From positions 5,766,001 through 5,830,000 of the forward strand of contig NC_135776.1 in assembly GCF_028453695.1 (NCBI RefSeq): 64,000 bases of DNA, written 5' to 3'. Below are positions 48,663-61,092 of this stretch, piece after piece. Within the stretch, counting starts at the first letter, position 1, and the number at the start of each line of letters is the position of its first letter. A model generated the notes under the pieces. It ran no database searches. It saw only the letters and a list, made by a program, of their open reading frames with translations, and was not told the origin of the DNA. This DNA comes from Augochlora pura. Taxonomy: Eukaryota; Arthropoda; Insecta; Hymenoptera; Halictidae. The position numbers and the translations under genes are program-made.

Positions 48663-51350
48663 AATGCACCGGGAAAAGATTACTATAACTGGACAGGCAG
48701 ATGCTTGAGTGCAGGAGATTGTTATAATCCTTATAAGGTATAATAGTATGATTACAAATATGCTAGTTATGTAACTTATAATACTCAATCAACCTTTTTC
48801 TTAACATTTTACGTTGAAAAATTTATTAGGTTGAGTGGGATCCAAAGCATTCCGATGATTGCTCGATGGATGAGGTAACATTATGTAGAGCAGGTGATTT
48901 AAAAAGACATGGTACAATCGATATTGCTGGGAAAAAACTTTATGCGCCTATTTTAACTAGAAAGCTCTTTACGGATACGTTATTATCTTTGTCTGGACCT
49001 AATAGTATTATAGGGAAAAGTTTAGTCATATATGACGACACTGGACCGCGTGCAAGAGGAGAAAGACTAGCATGTTCAATGTATGTACACGCAATTTAAT
49101 ACAACTTAGAAATGTAAAGAATTATTCTTAATAAATAGTATTTAACGGATACTAGTGCAAATTGATATGTAGTAAACTTTTCGCTTAGAATTAGTAAAGT
49201 ATACCGTCGTAAAGCTGTGGTAAAAGATTGGTTTGGAAATGGAGAAAATATTGCATTAAGAGGAAAATTGGAGTTCATACAACAATCTGAATATGATGTT
49301 ACAAATGGAGAAATAACTCTTGATGGTCTCAATGGAAAAATGAGTGGATATCATGTACACATGGTAAATGTTACAAAATTAATCATTTTCAGTTTTTTAT
49401 AATACTAACACAGTTTACGAATTCTAGACCTCGGTAGAACACGATTTAGAGTTCCCCTGTGAAGGTACATCTTTGTATAATCACTGGAACCCATTCGGTG
49501 TCGATATAAGTAATGGTGTACCACAACCTGGAGAAGGAACAAGTGACCAATACGAAATGGGTGATCTTAGTGGAAAATTTGGAACCTTAGAAAACAGAAA
49601 AAGATATATGTCAACTTTTAATGATACAATGCTTCCATTATTTGGACCAAGAAGTGTGCTGGGTCGAAGTATAGTGATCCATAAAAAAGAAAAGAACATA
49701 AGGTTACTATAATTGAATGGAGAAATTATAAATAATGCTGAATCATTGAATTTTTTTTAATCTTTCCAAGATAAATGACCGGTCATAATTTTTTCTATTA
49801 TTTTATTATTTAGATGGGCATGTTCAAGTATAGAACGAGGATATTCACCATCCGAAGCTAGCGAACTTAGAGCTATTGCTTCTTTTCATCATCCACAAGG
49901 ATATGCATATGGATACATAAAAATGGTAAAATGATAAATTGAAGAACTACAAAAGTACAGATATCGTTTATCATCATAAATAATTTCAGACACAATTAGT
50001 ACATCGGGATGGTGCTGAAAGTGAAACTATAATCGAAGTAAAACTTCGTCATCCTGGTAAAAATGATCGTAATATTGTAAGTTCCATGAGTAATAATATA
50101 TCTTGAAATAAATATAAAACATAATTTTACAGAAACTATTTTCTATAAAAGTATAGTACTATGTGATATAAATAATTTTATCATTAATTTAATACAGTAA
50201 TATAATATTTGTTATGAGATTAGAATTGATATTATACACTTTATTACAGACAAAAGATCATAATTGGGCAATATATGTAAATCCAGTTGGTGTTGATGCA
50301 TCTGTACAAGTAAAGGATACTAGATGTGTAGCAGGTGGATACATATGGAATCCCCATTTCACTCAGTTGGCAGATCCTCTAAATGTATAACTAATCAAAA
50401 CTTGCTTTATATTTCATATAAAATTAATTTATAGAAAATATAATTCAGCAAAGTGATCTTGTTATTTTACAGAATGATCTATATAAACAAGAGTGTGGTC
50501 CTGATTTACCATTAAGATGTTATCTAGGAGATCTATCAGGCCGATTGGGGCCCATTAACATAGGATTAGAAAGACAGATTTTTACAGATTCAAACTTTCC
50601 TTTAGGTGGATTAGTATCAGCCATGGGAAGATCTATCGTTATTTTCGACCAAAATTTTGGGAGCAATAGATTTGCTTGCGCTAATATTGAACCCGACAAT
50701 GATATCGTAAAATATGCAAACATAAGAAAACCACCACGTTTTGTACTGTTAGTATAAAAAATTATACCAAATGTTAAAAATTAATTTTCAGTGAAAAATT
50801 TTAAACAAATTATCTTATTTCTTTAACATAGGGCACAATTTTTAGAAGATGTACGTAAAGTTATGGGAGTCCCTGAATGGATGTTATCTATAGATAGTAG
50901 AAAAACTAAAACTTTACATAATGGAGCATGCGTTCAATTTCTATTACATTTTAAAGGTACTTATGCTTTAGTCGAAATTATCAATGTGATAAACAAATAA
51001 TTTATGTCTTTATATACAATAGGTCCACTTGTTAATAAAATGGAAGAAGATTTTAATAAACTTATGTCTACCGGACGATTAGAGGCACCGAGTTTATACA
51101 TTCCAGGATATGTTCCAACAAAACGTAAATCTACTTTAGGTTATCGGCAATGTGGCAGTCGGGACCCAAATGACAAAAGTAAAAACTACATAGGATAAAA
51201 ATAAAATACTCGTAATTCATCTATGGAATTAGTAACATAATTTTAATATTTTTAGGTTCTAATCCTTCAGGTTCAAGTACATCTCCACAAATGCCATCAC
51301 AGCTGATATTTATTTTCATTACATTCTTTATAAGCTATAATACATTCTGA
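48663..51350 (+). CDS. Rsod: Cu-only SOD-repeat protein, GPI-anchored (5' incomplete)
   Basis: Eleven plus-strand exons join in frame: 48663-48737 (cut by the gap), 48830-49080, 49189-49363, 49428-49702, 49814-49925, 49990-50076, 50250-50384, 50473-50747, 50832-50956, 51023-51178 and 51256-51350; 586 aa visible. Three Cu/Zn-SOD-like units can be read, each with a GDLxG and an LxGPxSxxGxSxVI block like SOD. The central unit keeps all four copper ligands (GYHVHM, YNHWNPF, VIHKKE) but lacks the zinc histidines around YEMGDLSG, so it fits the Cu-only SOD-repeat proteins (CSRPs; Drosophila Rsod). In the last unit the HxH is IYV and the fourth His is Phe, so it is probably metal-free. The C-terminus (SSNPSGSSTSPQMPSQ, then LIFIFITFFIS) is a GPI-anchor signal. 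The product is extracellular and probably handles copper or superoxide. The signal peptide is not visible. Confidence 0.92.
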
Positions 51351-51900
51351 AAGTGTTATAAGGTAATCTTATTTTACTTAAAGTTGTTATGTCTTAAAGA
51401 TATTTAGTAAAAACTGTTACAGTATTTTAAGGCTCAAATAAATTATATACCATCCAGATCACTGGCTTGATATTAAGGGTATTATCATTGTTGTAATTTT
51501 GTAGAGTATTCTAAGGTTGAGGAAGAGAGGTAGAATGAACTCAGCGTGCTCTATATTCAAGTGCACATTGAGACATATTTCGAGAGTATGTGTTTGTAGG
51601 CAATAATTCGACAAAATAATTAGGATAAGGTCCAGCTGTCCTGTGTTTTTAAACTTAAATATAATCTGTAGCTACATTCAGGGTGCAGATTTGTTCCACC
51701 GTACGCATGTGTTGCAGACTTCATTCTCGTCTGGACGAACGCCGGGATTTATCCTTGTATTGGAGTTTCAATACTTAGACTAATTTACACAGACAGTCAA
51801 TTGGAAACGTCTACATTTGTATGCACACGAAAATTGCCTCTTGCGTTGAATTGTAATATTCGTAATTAGTCATACACCTGTAAAACTTTTATAATTAACT
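51351..51900 (+). other. Intergenic region: poly(A) signal of SOD-repeat gene and RPB2 leader
   Basis: AATAAA at 51437-51442 lies about 90 bases after the stop of the upstream gene. The remaining 460 bases before the RPB2 start must hold the RPB2 promoter and leader. No TATA box is obvious. Confidence 0.6.
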
Positions 51901-54900
51901 ATGTATGCCTTAGAAGATGGTGAGTAATTTTTATTCATTACATCACAAAATAATATTTATTAATACAGAAATTCAGAAGTATATGCAACATAACCTTAAT
52001 ACATTCTTTGTTTACATATTATGTTTTTAATATTTGTTTATTTATTATACTTCATTAAAATAGCAAAATTTGAATTTACAAATATTTACATTGTAATATA
52101 GATCAATATGACGATGAAGATGCAGAGGAAATTTCATCGAAACTTTGGCAAGAAGCATGCTGGATTGTTATTAATGCTTACTTTGACGAAAAGGGTCTTG
52201 TACGACAACAACTTGACAGTTTCGACGAGTTTATTGAAATGTCTGTTCAAAGGATTGTAGAAGATTCACCACAAATTGATCTACAAGCGGAAGCACAGCA
52301 TACATCGGGTGAAATTGAAAATCCTGTTAGACACTTGTTGAAGTTTGAACAGATTTATTTATCGAAACCTACACATTGGGAGAAGGATGGTGCACCATCT
52401 CCTATGATGCCTAATGAGGCTAGACTAAGGAATTTGACTTATTCTGCGCCGTTGTACGTAGATATAACAAAAACAATTGTGAAAGATGGCGAAGATCCAA
52501 TTGAAACACAACATCAGAAAACATTCATAGGAAAAATTCCAATCATGTTAAGGTCAAAATATTGCTTGCTTGCTGGTTTATCTGATCGTGATTTAACTGA
52601 ATTGAATGAATGTCCATTAGATCCTGGTGGTTATTTTATTATTAATGGATCAGAAAAAGTGTTAATTGCTCAAGAGAAAATGGCAACAAACACGGTTTAT
52701 GTATTTAGTATGAAAGATGGTAAATATGCGTACAAATCTGAAATTCGGTCATGCTTGGAGCATAGTTCCCGACCTACATCTACATTATGGATTAACATGA
52801 TGGCTAAGAGTGGAGCCAGTATTAAAAAATCTGCTATAGGACAACGTATTATCGCAATTATTCCGTATATCAAACAAGAAATTCCTATTATGATTGTTTT
52901 TCGAGCACTTGGATTTGTAGCAGATCGCGATATATTGGAACATATTATATATGACTTCGACGATCCTGAAATGATGGAAATGGTGAAACCATCTTTAGAC
53001 GAGGCTTTTGTAATACAAGAACAAAATGTTGCTTTGAATTTTATTGGTACTAGAGGTGCGAGACCTGGCGTAACAAAAGAGAAACGTATAAAATATGCAA
53101 GAGAAATTTTGCAGAAAGAAATGCTTCCACATGTTGGTATAAGTGATTTCTGTGAAACAAAGAAGGCTTATTTTCTTGGTTACATGGTACATAGATTATT
53201 ATCGGCATCTCTCGGTAGAAGAGAATTGGACGATCGTGATCATTACGGCAACAAACGATTAGATCTTGCTGGTCCATTATTAGCATTTCTATTCAGAGGG
53301 CTGTTTAAGAACTTGATGAAAGAAGTGCGATTATATGCACAAAAATTCATAGACAGAGGAAAAGACTTCAATCTGGAACTTGCTATTAAGACTAAAATTA
53401 TAACTGACGGTTTACGATATTCACTTGCTACTGGCAATTGGGGTGATCAGAAAAAAGCTCATCAAGCTAGAGCTGGTGTGTCTCAAGTATTAAACAGACT
53501 GACATTTGCATCGACACTTTCACATTTGAGAAGAGTGAATTCTCCTATAGGAAGAGATGGTAAATTAGCAAAACCGCGTCAGTTACATAATACGTTATGG
53601 GGTATGTTATGTCCTGCTGAAACACCCGAAGGTGCTGCTGTAGGTTTAGTTAAAAATTTAGCATTGATGGCTTATATTAGTGTTGGATCTCAACCTTCAC
53701 CAATCCTTGAATTCTTGGAAGAGTGGTCTATGGAAAATCTTGAAGAAATCGCACCAAGTGCGATAGCCGATGCAACCAAAATATTTGTAAATGGCTGCTG
53801 GGTTGGTATTCACAGAGATCCTGACCAATTAATGGCTACTTTACGTAAATTAAGACGTCAGATGGACATTATTGTATCAGAAGTGTCTATGATAAGAGAT
53901 ATCAGAGATCGTGAGATCAGAATATATACGGATGCAGGAAGAATTAGTAGGCCGCTATTAATTGTAGAAGGACAAAACTTGCTACTAAAGAAGAGACACA
54001 TTGATATGTTAAAGGAAAGAGACTACAATAATGATGGTTGGCAGGAATTAGTAGGCAGTGGAGTAGTGGAGTATATTGATACCTTAGAGGAAGAAACTGT
54101 TATGATTGCCATGTCTCCTGAAGATCTAAGACAAGAAAAGGAGTATGCTTATTGTACAACGTATACACATTGTGAGATTCATCCTGCCATGATTTTAGGA
54201 GTCTGTGCCTCGATTATTCCATTTCCTGATCATAATCAAAGCCCAAGAAATACTTATCAAAGTGCTATGGGTAAACAAGCTATGGGAGTGTACATCACAA
54301 ATTTCCATGTACGAATGGACACTTTAGCTCATGTACTGTATTATCCTCACAAGCCTCTAGTTACAACAAGGTCTATGGAATATCTTAGGTTTCGTGAATT
54401 ACCAGCTGGAATTAATAGTATAGTTGCTATATTATGTTACACTGGTTATAATCAAGAAGACAGTGTTATCTTGAATGCTAGCGCTGTTGAAAGAGGTTTT
54501 TTCAGATCCGTATTTTATAGATCATACAAAGATTCCGAATCTAAAAGGATAGGCGACCAAGAAGAACAATTCGAAAAACCAACGCGGCAGACATGTCAAG
54601 GAATGCGCAATGCTATATATGATAAATTGGATGACGATGGAATTATTGCTCCAGGAATTCGTGTATCTGGAGACGACGTAGTTATAGGAAAAACTATTAC
54701 TTTACCGGAAGCAGATGACGAAGTATGTATTGTAATATAATGGATTAACACCTACAATGTATGCTGAACTTTAATTATTTTTTCAGTTGGATAGTACAAC
54801 GAAACGTTTCACAAAAAGGGACGCGTCTACGTTCTTACGTAATAGTGAAACTGGTATAGTAGATCAAGTAATGTTAACATTAAACAGTGAAGGCTACAAA

Positions 54901-55830
54901 TTTTGCAAAATAAGGGTACGCAGTGTCCGAATACCACAAATTGGTGACAAGTTTGCCTCACGTCACGGGCAAAAGGGTACTTGTGGTATTCAGTATAGAC
55001 AAGAAGATATGCCATTTTCATGCGAAGGTCTTACACCAGATATTATTATTAATCCTCATGCTATCCCATCACGTATGACGATTGGCCATTTAATTGAATG
55101 TATCCAGGGAAAAGTATCTGCTAATAAAGGTATATTTCGATAGATCGTTAGAAATAATTTATTACAACATCGACTACGTAAATTGTATCTAAATTGTAAT
55201 ATACTCTTTTATAGGTGAAATTGGTGATGCTACACCATTTAATGATGCTGTAAATGTGCAGAAAATATCTACACTTTTACAAGAATATGGTTACCAACTG
55301 AGAGGAAACGAAGTCATGTATAATGGCCATACTGGTCGTAAAATTAACGCTCAAGTGTTCTTAGGACCAACTTATTATCAGCGTTTGAAACATATGGTAG
55401 ACGATAAAATTCATAGTAGAGCGCGTGGTCCTGTTCAGATTTTAGTTAGGCAACCCATGGAGGGAAGAGCAAGGTAAAGTGTAGCATTTTCACTACCTTT
55501 GTTTAATCTTCAAATGTTTGATGTGAATATTAATTTATTTACAGAGATGGAGGTTTACGTTTCGGTGAAATGGAACGTGACTGTCAGATTTCTCATGGAG
55601 CTGCACAATTTCTTAGGGAACGCTTATTCGAAGTTTCAGATCCGTATCGAATACATATATGCAATTTCTGTGGACTGATTGCAATAGCAAATTTGAGAAA
55701 TAATACTTTTGAATGTAAAGGATGTAAGAACAAAACACAGATTTCTCAAGTTAGATTACCGTATGCAGCGAAATTACTTTTCCAAGAACTTATGGCAATG
55801 AATATTGCACCTCGGTTAATGGTAGCATAA
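51901..55830 (+). CDS. RPB2: RNA polymerase II second-largest subunit RPB2
   Basis: Five plus-strand exons: 51901-51919, 52102-54722, 54787-55129, 55215-55473 and 55545-55830, joining in frame to 1175 aa, the usual length for insect RPB2 (RpII140/POLR2B). It forms one side of the Pol II active centre with RPB1 and transcribes mRNA in the nucleus. Visible hallmarks are: the N-terminal DDEDAEEISSKLWQEACW start; the fork and lobe regions (GYFIINGSEKVLIAQE); LCPAETPEGAAVGLVKNLAL; GYNQEDSVILN near the active site; the hybrid-binding block GDKFASRHGQKGTCG; GEMERDCQISHGAA; and a C-terminal zinc site CNFCG-(16)-CKGC. The 19-nt first exon encodes only MYALED plus one base, which fits the acidic RPB2 N-terminus. 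AATAAA occurs at 56407-56412. No disruption is seen. Confidence 0.98.
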
Positions 55831-57385
55831 ACATTAAATTATATTTATATCGCTATCTTATAATATCATAAACATAATGGGACTTAAGATAGCTGCTTCC
55901 TGAATCATATTGAAAGTTAAAGAGTCTTTAGGAACTTTTCTTGAAAATCAACCAATTATTATATAAATACTGTTGGAATGTTTACCGCAGGTCATACTTT
56001 GTCTGTTTTCTAGAACCCTTAATTTAATTGATCAGAGAATAGAGCTTAATGTCAGTAGAATGGGATTACAATATGATTAGAAGTTTTATTTTTTAAGATA
56101 GAAGCTAAGATATACTTAAATTAGTTATGTTTCACTTAAATTTATTACGAAGTTTAACAGTGTTCCCTTATATATCTAGTGGATTATTTACACTTGATGT
56201 GTTGGTCAAGTCTCAATTTTCTTTCCTTTCAATTGTTTATAAACAAAATGATTATGCAGTATAAGCAAAGTATTATATAATTGACTTTTAAACGATGAAA
56301 CGTAACTATTAGTGTATTTTAAACATTATACTATCAATGAACACGCTAAGTACATTTCAATTTCTCTGAACTAAATGTGTATTTGCATTTTTATAATCTA
56401 AACCACAATAAAATATAAGTCAAATATTTTTCTTGATATGAGTGTTTCATGACTGTGTATTAAGTATAGAAATAGTAATATCAAAAGATTTATTTATTCC
56501 TTATGATTATTTGAAACCGAGTTTACTTAAACTATCTTTAATTAGCATTACATATTTCGTATTGGCAATAATTATTATCATGTATAGTAAAGTTAAAAAT
56601 TGTACAATAATTTAGTCTTTTATCGTCTATATCGTAATGTTTTATGTAAGGTGCAAACAAAAATACAAAAAATGTAGTTCATAATAAAAAAATTTGACAA
56701 CTGTAAATTTTGATTTCTAAAAAGCCAAAACAATAAAGTTTTTACCTTACATTATAATTTATTTAATTTCATGACTAGTAAATTGACACAACTGCAGTGG
56801 TATTATTGTTATGACGATCATTTTCAAACAGGGATCGGTATTGATATAAGGTTTTAATTGCCACGTCTAAATTATATTTAATAGAATAGAAAAGTTTCAT
56901 ATTTAGCATGGAACTTTATTAACACGAATATTAGTTAATTACAAAATAAGATGGTTCCGCGCTGTCGTTTGATTAATACGTGCCTGAAAGATTACGCAGT
57001 AAAAAATAGAACTTGTGTAAAAGAAGTTTAATTTTCTTAGAACCGTTTAAAAAAAATTTTATTTTCAACAATTTGATTGTCTTAGTCACTTTAATGCGAT
57101 ATGTAACAGAGATAAATTTTTTAATATACATAAAAAGACAAATTACAATTTTTACATTTGAAACGTCATTGTTTTGGTTACAAAATGAGAATCTCAAAGA
57201 TACAACAGTAGCCACACGTGTGTATTTTTGCTATTTTTTATACAGTAAAAAATGTATAATAGAAAAATAATTGTATTTATAAATATCACTAACTAATTCT
57301 AGAGTATTACATACTATTTATAATAAGATTCAAAGTCTAATTTTTATTTACAGTTCTCAAAGGAACAAATCCCTATATTTTATAT
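55831..57385. other. Convergent 3' untranslated and intergenic region
   Basis: AT-rich, no gene. RPB2 poly(A) signals: AATAAA at 56407-56412, with further AATAAA-type sites near 56685 and 56733. The opposite TRAIP gene has AATAAA on the minus strand at 57348-57343, about 40 bases beyond its stop. Confidence 0.75.
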
Positions 57386-60300
57386 TTAATCTTTTCTTTT
57401 CTCTTTCTTCGTTCTTATGCCAGAAGAACTAGGAAATTCATCAAATTTAGAATGTCCTCCAAATCCATCAAATGTAATTGGACGTACCTACAAAAATAGC
57501 GTCTATTCATATGTTGCATAATATATATCAGATTACACAGTATATATTATTATCAGACTACAAAACTTTAAAGTACAAGACAAAGATATGAACAAAAAAA
57601 TTCATTCGAACTCATTTACATTAAATAATTTGTACAAGTTTGCATAAAGATCTGAAGTCTAGTTACGTTAAATTTCAAATTCTTACACTTTGTTCAGTCC
57701 TAGGATTCATCGTTAGTATTGTTGAATGCGATCTCTTTATAGCTCGTCTTTTATTAGGCATTTGTTTCAAGGCGAACAAACCTCCCGACTTTATCGGCAG
57801 ATATGGCGAATCATTTTCTTTTTTCTGAAAATTAAACAGCATGTACTTAAAAATGGGAGAATGTTATACACGACCGTATGGTATAAAATGATAAACTAAT
57901 TACCTCTTTCACAGAACTAGCTGCTACATTTTTCTCTGCATGATCAGTATCTTCAGTCACAATATATTCATTCATTATCGTATTTTTAAGAGCATTTTCG
58001 TTACAAACATTATCTGTATTACTATTCAAACTATTCTCCAAGCTACTTGTTAGTTTCGACGAGCATGTATTCTTTTCTAATTCTCTAAGTTTACTTTGTA
58101 ACGATATTTTCTCGCTTTCACAAATCATAAAATCTTCTTCGATTTTTCTACAATTAATACAATTATTGTACACACTTTCAAGAAACAATTTAAATTCTGC
58201 TATTTCATTTGATCATCTGCATACTTCATCCTTTTTTGTTCTTCTGTCAGAAGTCTCTTTTGCATGATTGTTTTTGTAAGTTCTTGCTGCAGGCTCTTCA
58301 CTTTTGACCTTAATTCTCTTCTTTTATTCAAACTGATTGTCATTTCTCTAAATATAATACATCATCTTTAAAAACATTTCATAAAGGTTACAAACAATAA
58401 GCAATTATAATAATCTGTTACCTTTTCATCACAGATATGTATGTAATAAGAGTGTTAGTATCGGCTGTTCTAGAAATCATGTCATCAATCTCTTCCGTGG
58501 ACGCTTCTAGTAAAGTTTGTATACTGAGATAGATAATATATAATTATTAACATACACATCCCAAACATTGTAAGAATTTTTAATTTTAACACGTTGAGCG
58601 CGGCGCCGATATTGAAAAAGAGAAGAAAAGTCCGAAGAAACTGTTCCCCATGTTGTGAGCACAATTCAAAATTATTTGGGCGCGAGATAATCAGAAAAAC
58701 CAGGAAAGTTGTCATATTTTGTGATATGTGTAAATCCAAGCCACATTTTTGTTTAAAATGTTTTAATAAATCTCATTGAAACTACATTTGTTTTTTAATT
58801 TCAATACTGTTGGTCCCCAGGGACCGACACCGGCCGCACGGAAAGTTCACTGTCGGTCCCCAGGGACCGACGTCGCGCTCAACGTGTTAAATACCAAATA
58901 TAAGTAAAAAGAAATACATGCAAAAGTAATTACATAAATGTATGCAATATATTCTCTCATAAAACAAAATGGGGATAACGATTCAAACAAATTTTAATAG
59001 AAAGTAGGTAAGTAAATTAGTAAATATTTCGTTTTCTCTTTGTATATTTTGTTATATTAGCTCTATATAATGTAAAACGAAATAATAAAAAATTATATGC
59101 GAGTCTGTTAATGTTAAAAACACAATTGAATTGACAGCAATTAAAGTGAAAATAAGGAAATTAGGAGAATATTATTTAATATTAAGTTTATTATGATTTT
59201 AATTTAATTATTTTCTTTTAATTAACTTTATACAAGAAATATAAGAAACAAAAATAAATAAACACAAATACTTTTTGTATTGTTTGAGTTGCTTCCTCAG
59301 CTCTTCATTATTTTTTCTCATATCGTTACGTTCTGCTGACTGTTCTCTATAATAATCAACCTGTTGTTTAAGCGCAGCAGTGATACTAGATTTTTCAGTA
59401 CTTATTTTAACTAATTCTTTTTTCAGGTATTTAGTTTCATTTTCTAAGGCTTTAGTTTTTTCTGAATAATGCTTGGCATCTTTCTCTTTCAGAGTTAGTT
59501 CCAAAGTTAGTTTATCAACTTTATCTTGTAAAGAATAAGTATCTTCTGTAATATTATCATTGTTACAGAAATTGAAATATAATCTGTGTATTTTATGTGA
59601 TGTTGTCTTCTCTCTACATTGTGGGCAGGTTTTTGATCTGTATAGGAAATTAAAATAAGATAAAGTGAGACAATGTCAAATTTCATTGTCAAATAAGAAG
59701 GAGAGAAGAAAAAGCTACACGATAATTATTATTGTCAAATATACTTTTCTTCTACTTTCAATGTTCTTGTGTTTGTACTTATTTTTGCAACGCATAATTT
59801 TGTAACAATCAATGTTTTTACTGATGGTACTTGTAATAAATATATGTGTAACTGAATTATTTTTCAACTTGGCTAATATGACTTTGTATCTTTTCGTTTG
59901 TTATGCATAGGGCATTAAAAAAAAACCATTCAATAATATCCTTGATACTTTCAGCATCATTAGCATCATTGCATAGGGTGAATCACAGAACTTGATAGGC
60001 TTAATTTATTCTGTGATTCGATCGGAAATTTTATGAGCTATAATAACACAGTTTAAGAAAAGTTTCACGATGATTGCGCTAAATTTTTTGGCAATCCTCT
60101 TTTTCAGAGCTATCAAGGTTCTTTACAAGAAAACCTACAGTTTCTTTTGTTTACATCCTGAAAAAACTATGTTACGATGCTTGCCAAATTCATGGCAGCA
60201 TCCCCTAAACAATGGCTGCAAAAACATTATAGGTCAGTCTACGAAAAATTGAAGGTGACTTTGACAACTTTGGGGAAAAGAGTTATCAAAAATTTTTAAC

Positions 60301-60724
60301 TCAAAAAAGTTTCCTACCAAACCACTGGTAACAGAATATATTAAACTGATCAAATCGCTTGGTCCACTTTTTATACTGACTTATAGACTTTCAAGATCGT
60401 TTCACGCAATGTTTACCTGACTTGTATATATGTAAACAACGTTCTGAGTATTCTTATTTTAACAGAAAAAAATGGAGTTAAACGTTGCAAGTACTTTTAA
60501 ATACATTCGCCATTCATTGTACATAGATCCTTATACTTAATTACAAGGAACATTCTAAAAAATAATAACGCAATCACTGTTTTTTAAATGTCAACAAAGA
60601 GATATGCTCACCTTTCTAACCACTGAGACAAGCAAGTGAAATGGAATATATGCCCACAAGGCGTATGAAATATATCGCTAGTTGGAGTTAACAAATCACT
60701 GCATATAGCACAAGCAATATTCAT
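57386..60724 (-). CDS. TRAIP: TRAIP/nopo-type RING E3 ubiquitin ligase, exon 4 frameshifted
   Basis: Six minus-strand exons: 60724-60612, 59637-59272, 58523-58422, 58347-57904, 57824-57687 and 57487-57386; about 421 codons if the frame were continuous. The N-terminal RING reads CAICSDL, then TPCGHIFHFTCLSQWLE and KTCPQCR, matching TRAIP and Drosophila nopo. A long coiled coil follows (LTLELTLKEKDAKHYSEK onward, exons 2-4). The C-terminus, VRPITFDGFGGHSKFDEFP with a basic tail, is also TRAIP-like. The known role is replication-coupled ubiquitination of stalled replisomes and DNA-protein crosslinks in the nucleus. In exon 4 the frame stops at TAG (58202-58200); the matching protein continues one frame over (AEFKLFLESVYNN onward). 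The shift must lie between about 58202 and 58213, consistent with one missing base. Every other junction fits. Intron 2 carries a piggyBac remnant. Confidence 0.9.
58586..58890 (+). mobile_element. Internally deleted piggyBac element with transposase C-terminal remnant
   Basis: TTAA at 58586-58589 and 58887-58890 flank inverted ends CACGTTGAGCGCGGCG and CACGTTGAGCGCGACG (13 bp perfect, one mismatch in 16). An open frame running to a stop near 58781 has no ATG and encodes a Cys/His-rich tail: CSPCCEH, CDMCKS, CLKCFNKSH. This matches the cysteine-rich C-terminal domain of piggyBac transposases, which ends in CxxCFxxxH. The N-terminal and catalytic DDD parts are absent. The right subterminal region has two copies of the palindrome GGTCCCCAGGGACC. 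It sits within TRAIP intron 2, opposite to the gene strand in sense, and should be spliced out. Confidence 0.85.
58594..58782 (+). pseudogene. piggyBac transposase cysteine-rich domain remnant
   Basis: About 62 codons without an ATG, starting inside the left inverted end. A basic stretch LKKRRKVRRN precedes the zinc-binding CxxCC, CxxC and CxxCFNKSH residues. In intact piggyBac transposases this domain binds the terminal repeats. Here it lacks the dimerisation and catalytic domains and cannot catalyse transposition alone. The frame itself is uninterrupted. Confidence 0.75.
59638..60611 (-). other. TRAIP intron 1
   Basis: About 975 bases of AT-rich intron. It holds an inverted repeat GAATCACAGAA ... 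TTCTGTGATTC at about 59991-60019. A plus-strand frame at 60070-60252 (…LPNSWQHPLNNGCKN…) may be a transposon fragment, but I cannot identify it. Confidence 0.6.
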
Positions 60725-61092
60725 TTTATAGAAAATTAGGTAGAAACTTTTAAATAGAAACGACTAAATTTAATGTGTTTTAAAATTTAATTTTAAGAAA
60801 TAAGTCGTAAATTTTACGGAGTTCACACATTTGTAGCTGAATAGAATATGAAGGTTAGTTCCTTAACAAGACCACAGAGGACACTTACTCTTAACGTCTG
60901 AACGTAAAGGCGCGTGTTCATCTGTATCTCGTAACTCGTAAATTCGTAAATTAATCGATTCTCGATCGTGAAGGGAGCTGCTCCAAGTTGTTCGAGAAAC
61001 GCAACAGGAAATCGGTTTGTATTTTGTGAGTAACTCTGTGCAGCTGTGTAAACAGTATTCTTTAATATGTTATATTAAACATTATATTATAG
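60725..61092. promoter_or_regulatory. Bidirectional promoter region
   Basis: This interval separates the TRAIP start (minus) from the unidentified plus-strand exon at 61093. It contains a mixed GC-richer stretch (60895-61000) and a plausible 5' donor TTTT|GTGAGTAAC at about 61025 that could end a plus-strand leader exon. Inference from arrangement. Confidence 0.35.

Noticed and set aside
60070..60252. Possible transposase fragment in TRAIP intron 1
   Set aside because: A few residues look transposon-like, but I could not place them in a named family and found no terminal repeats.
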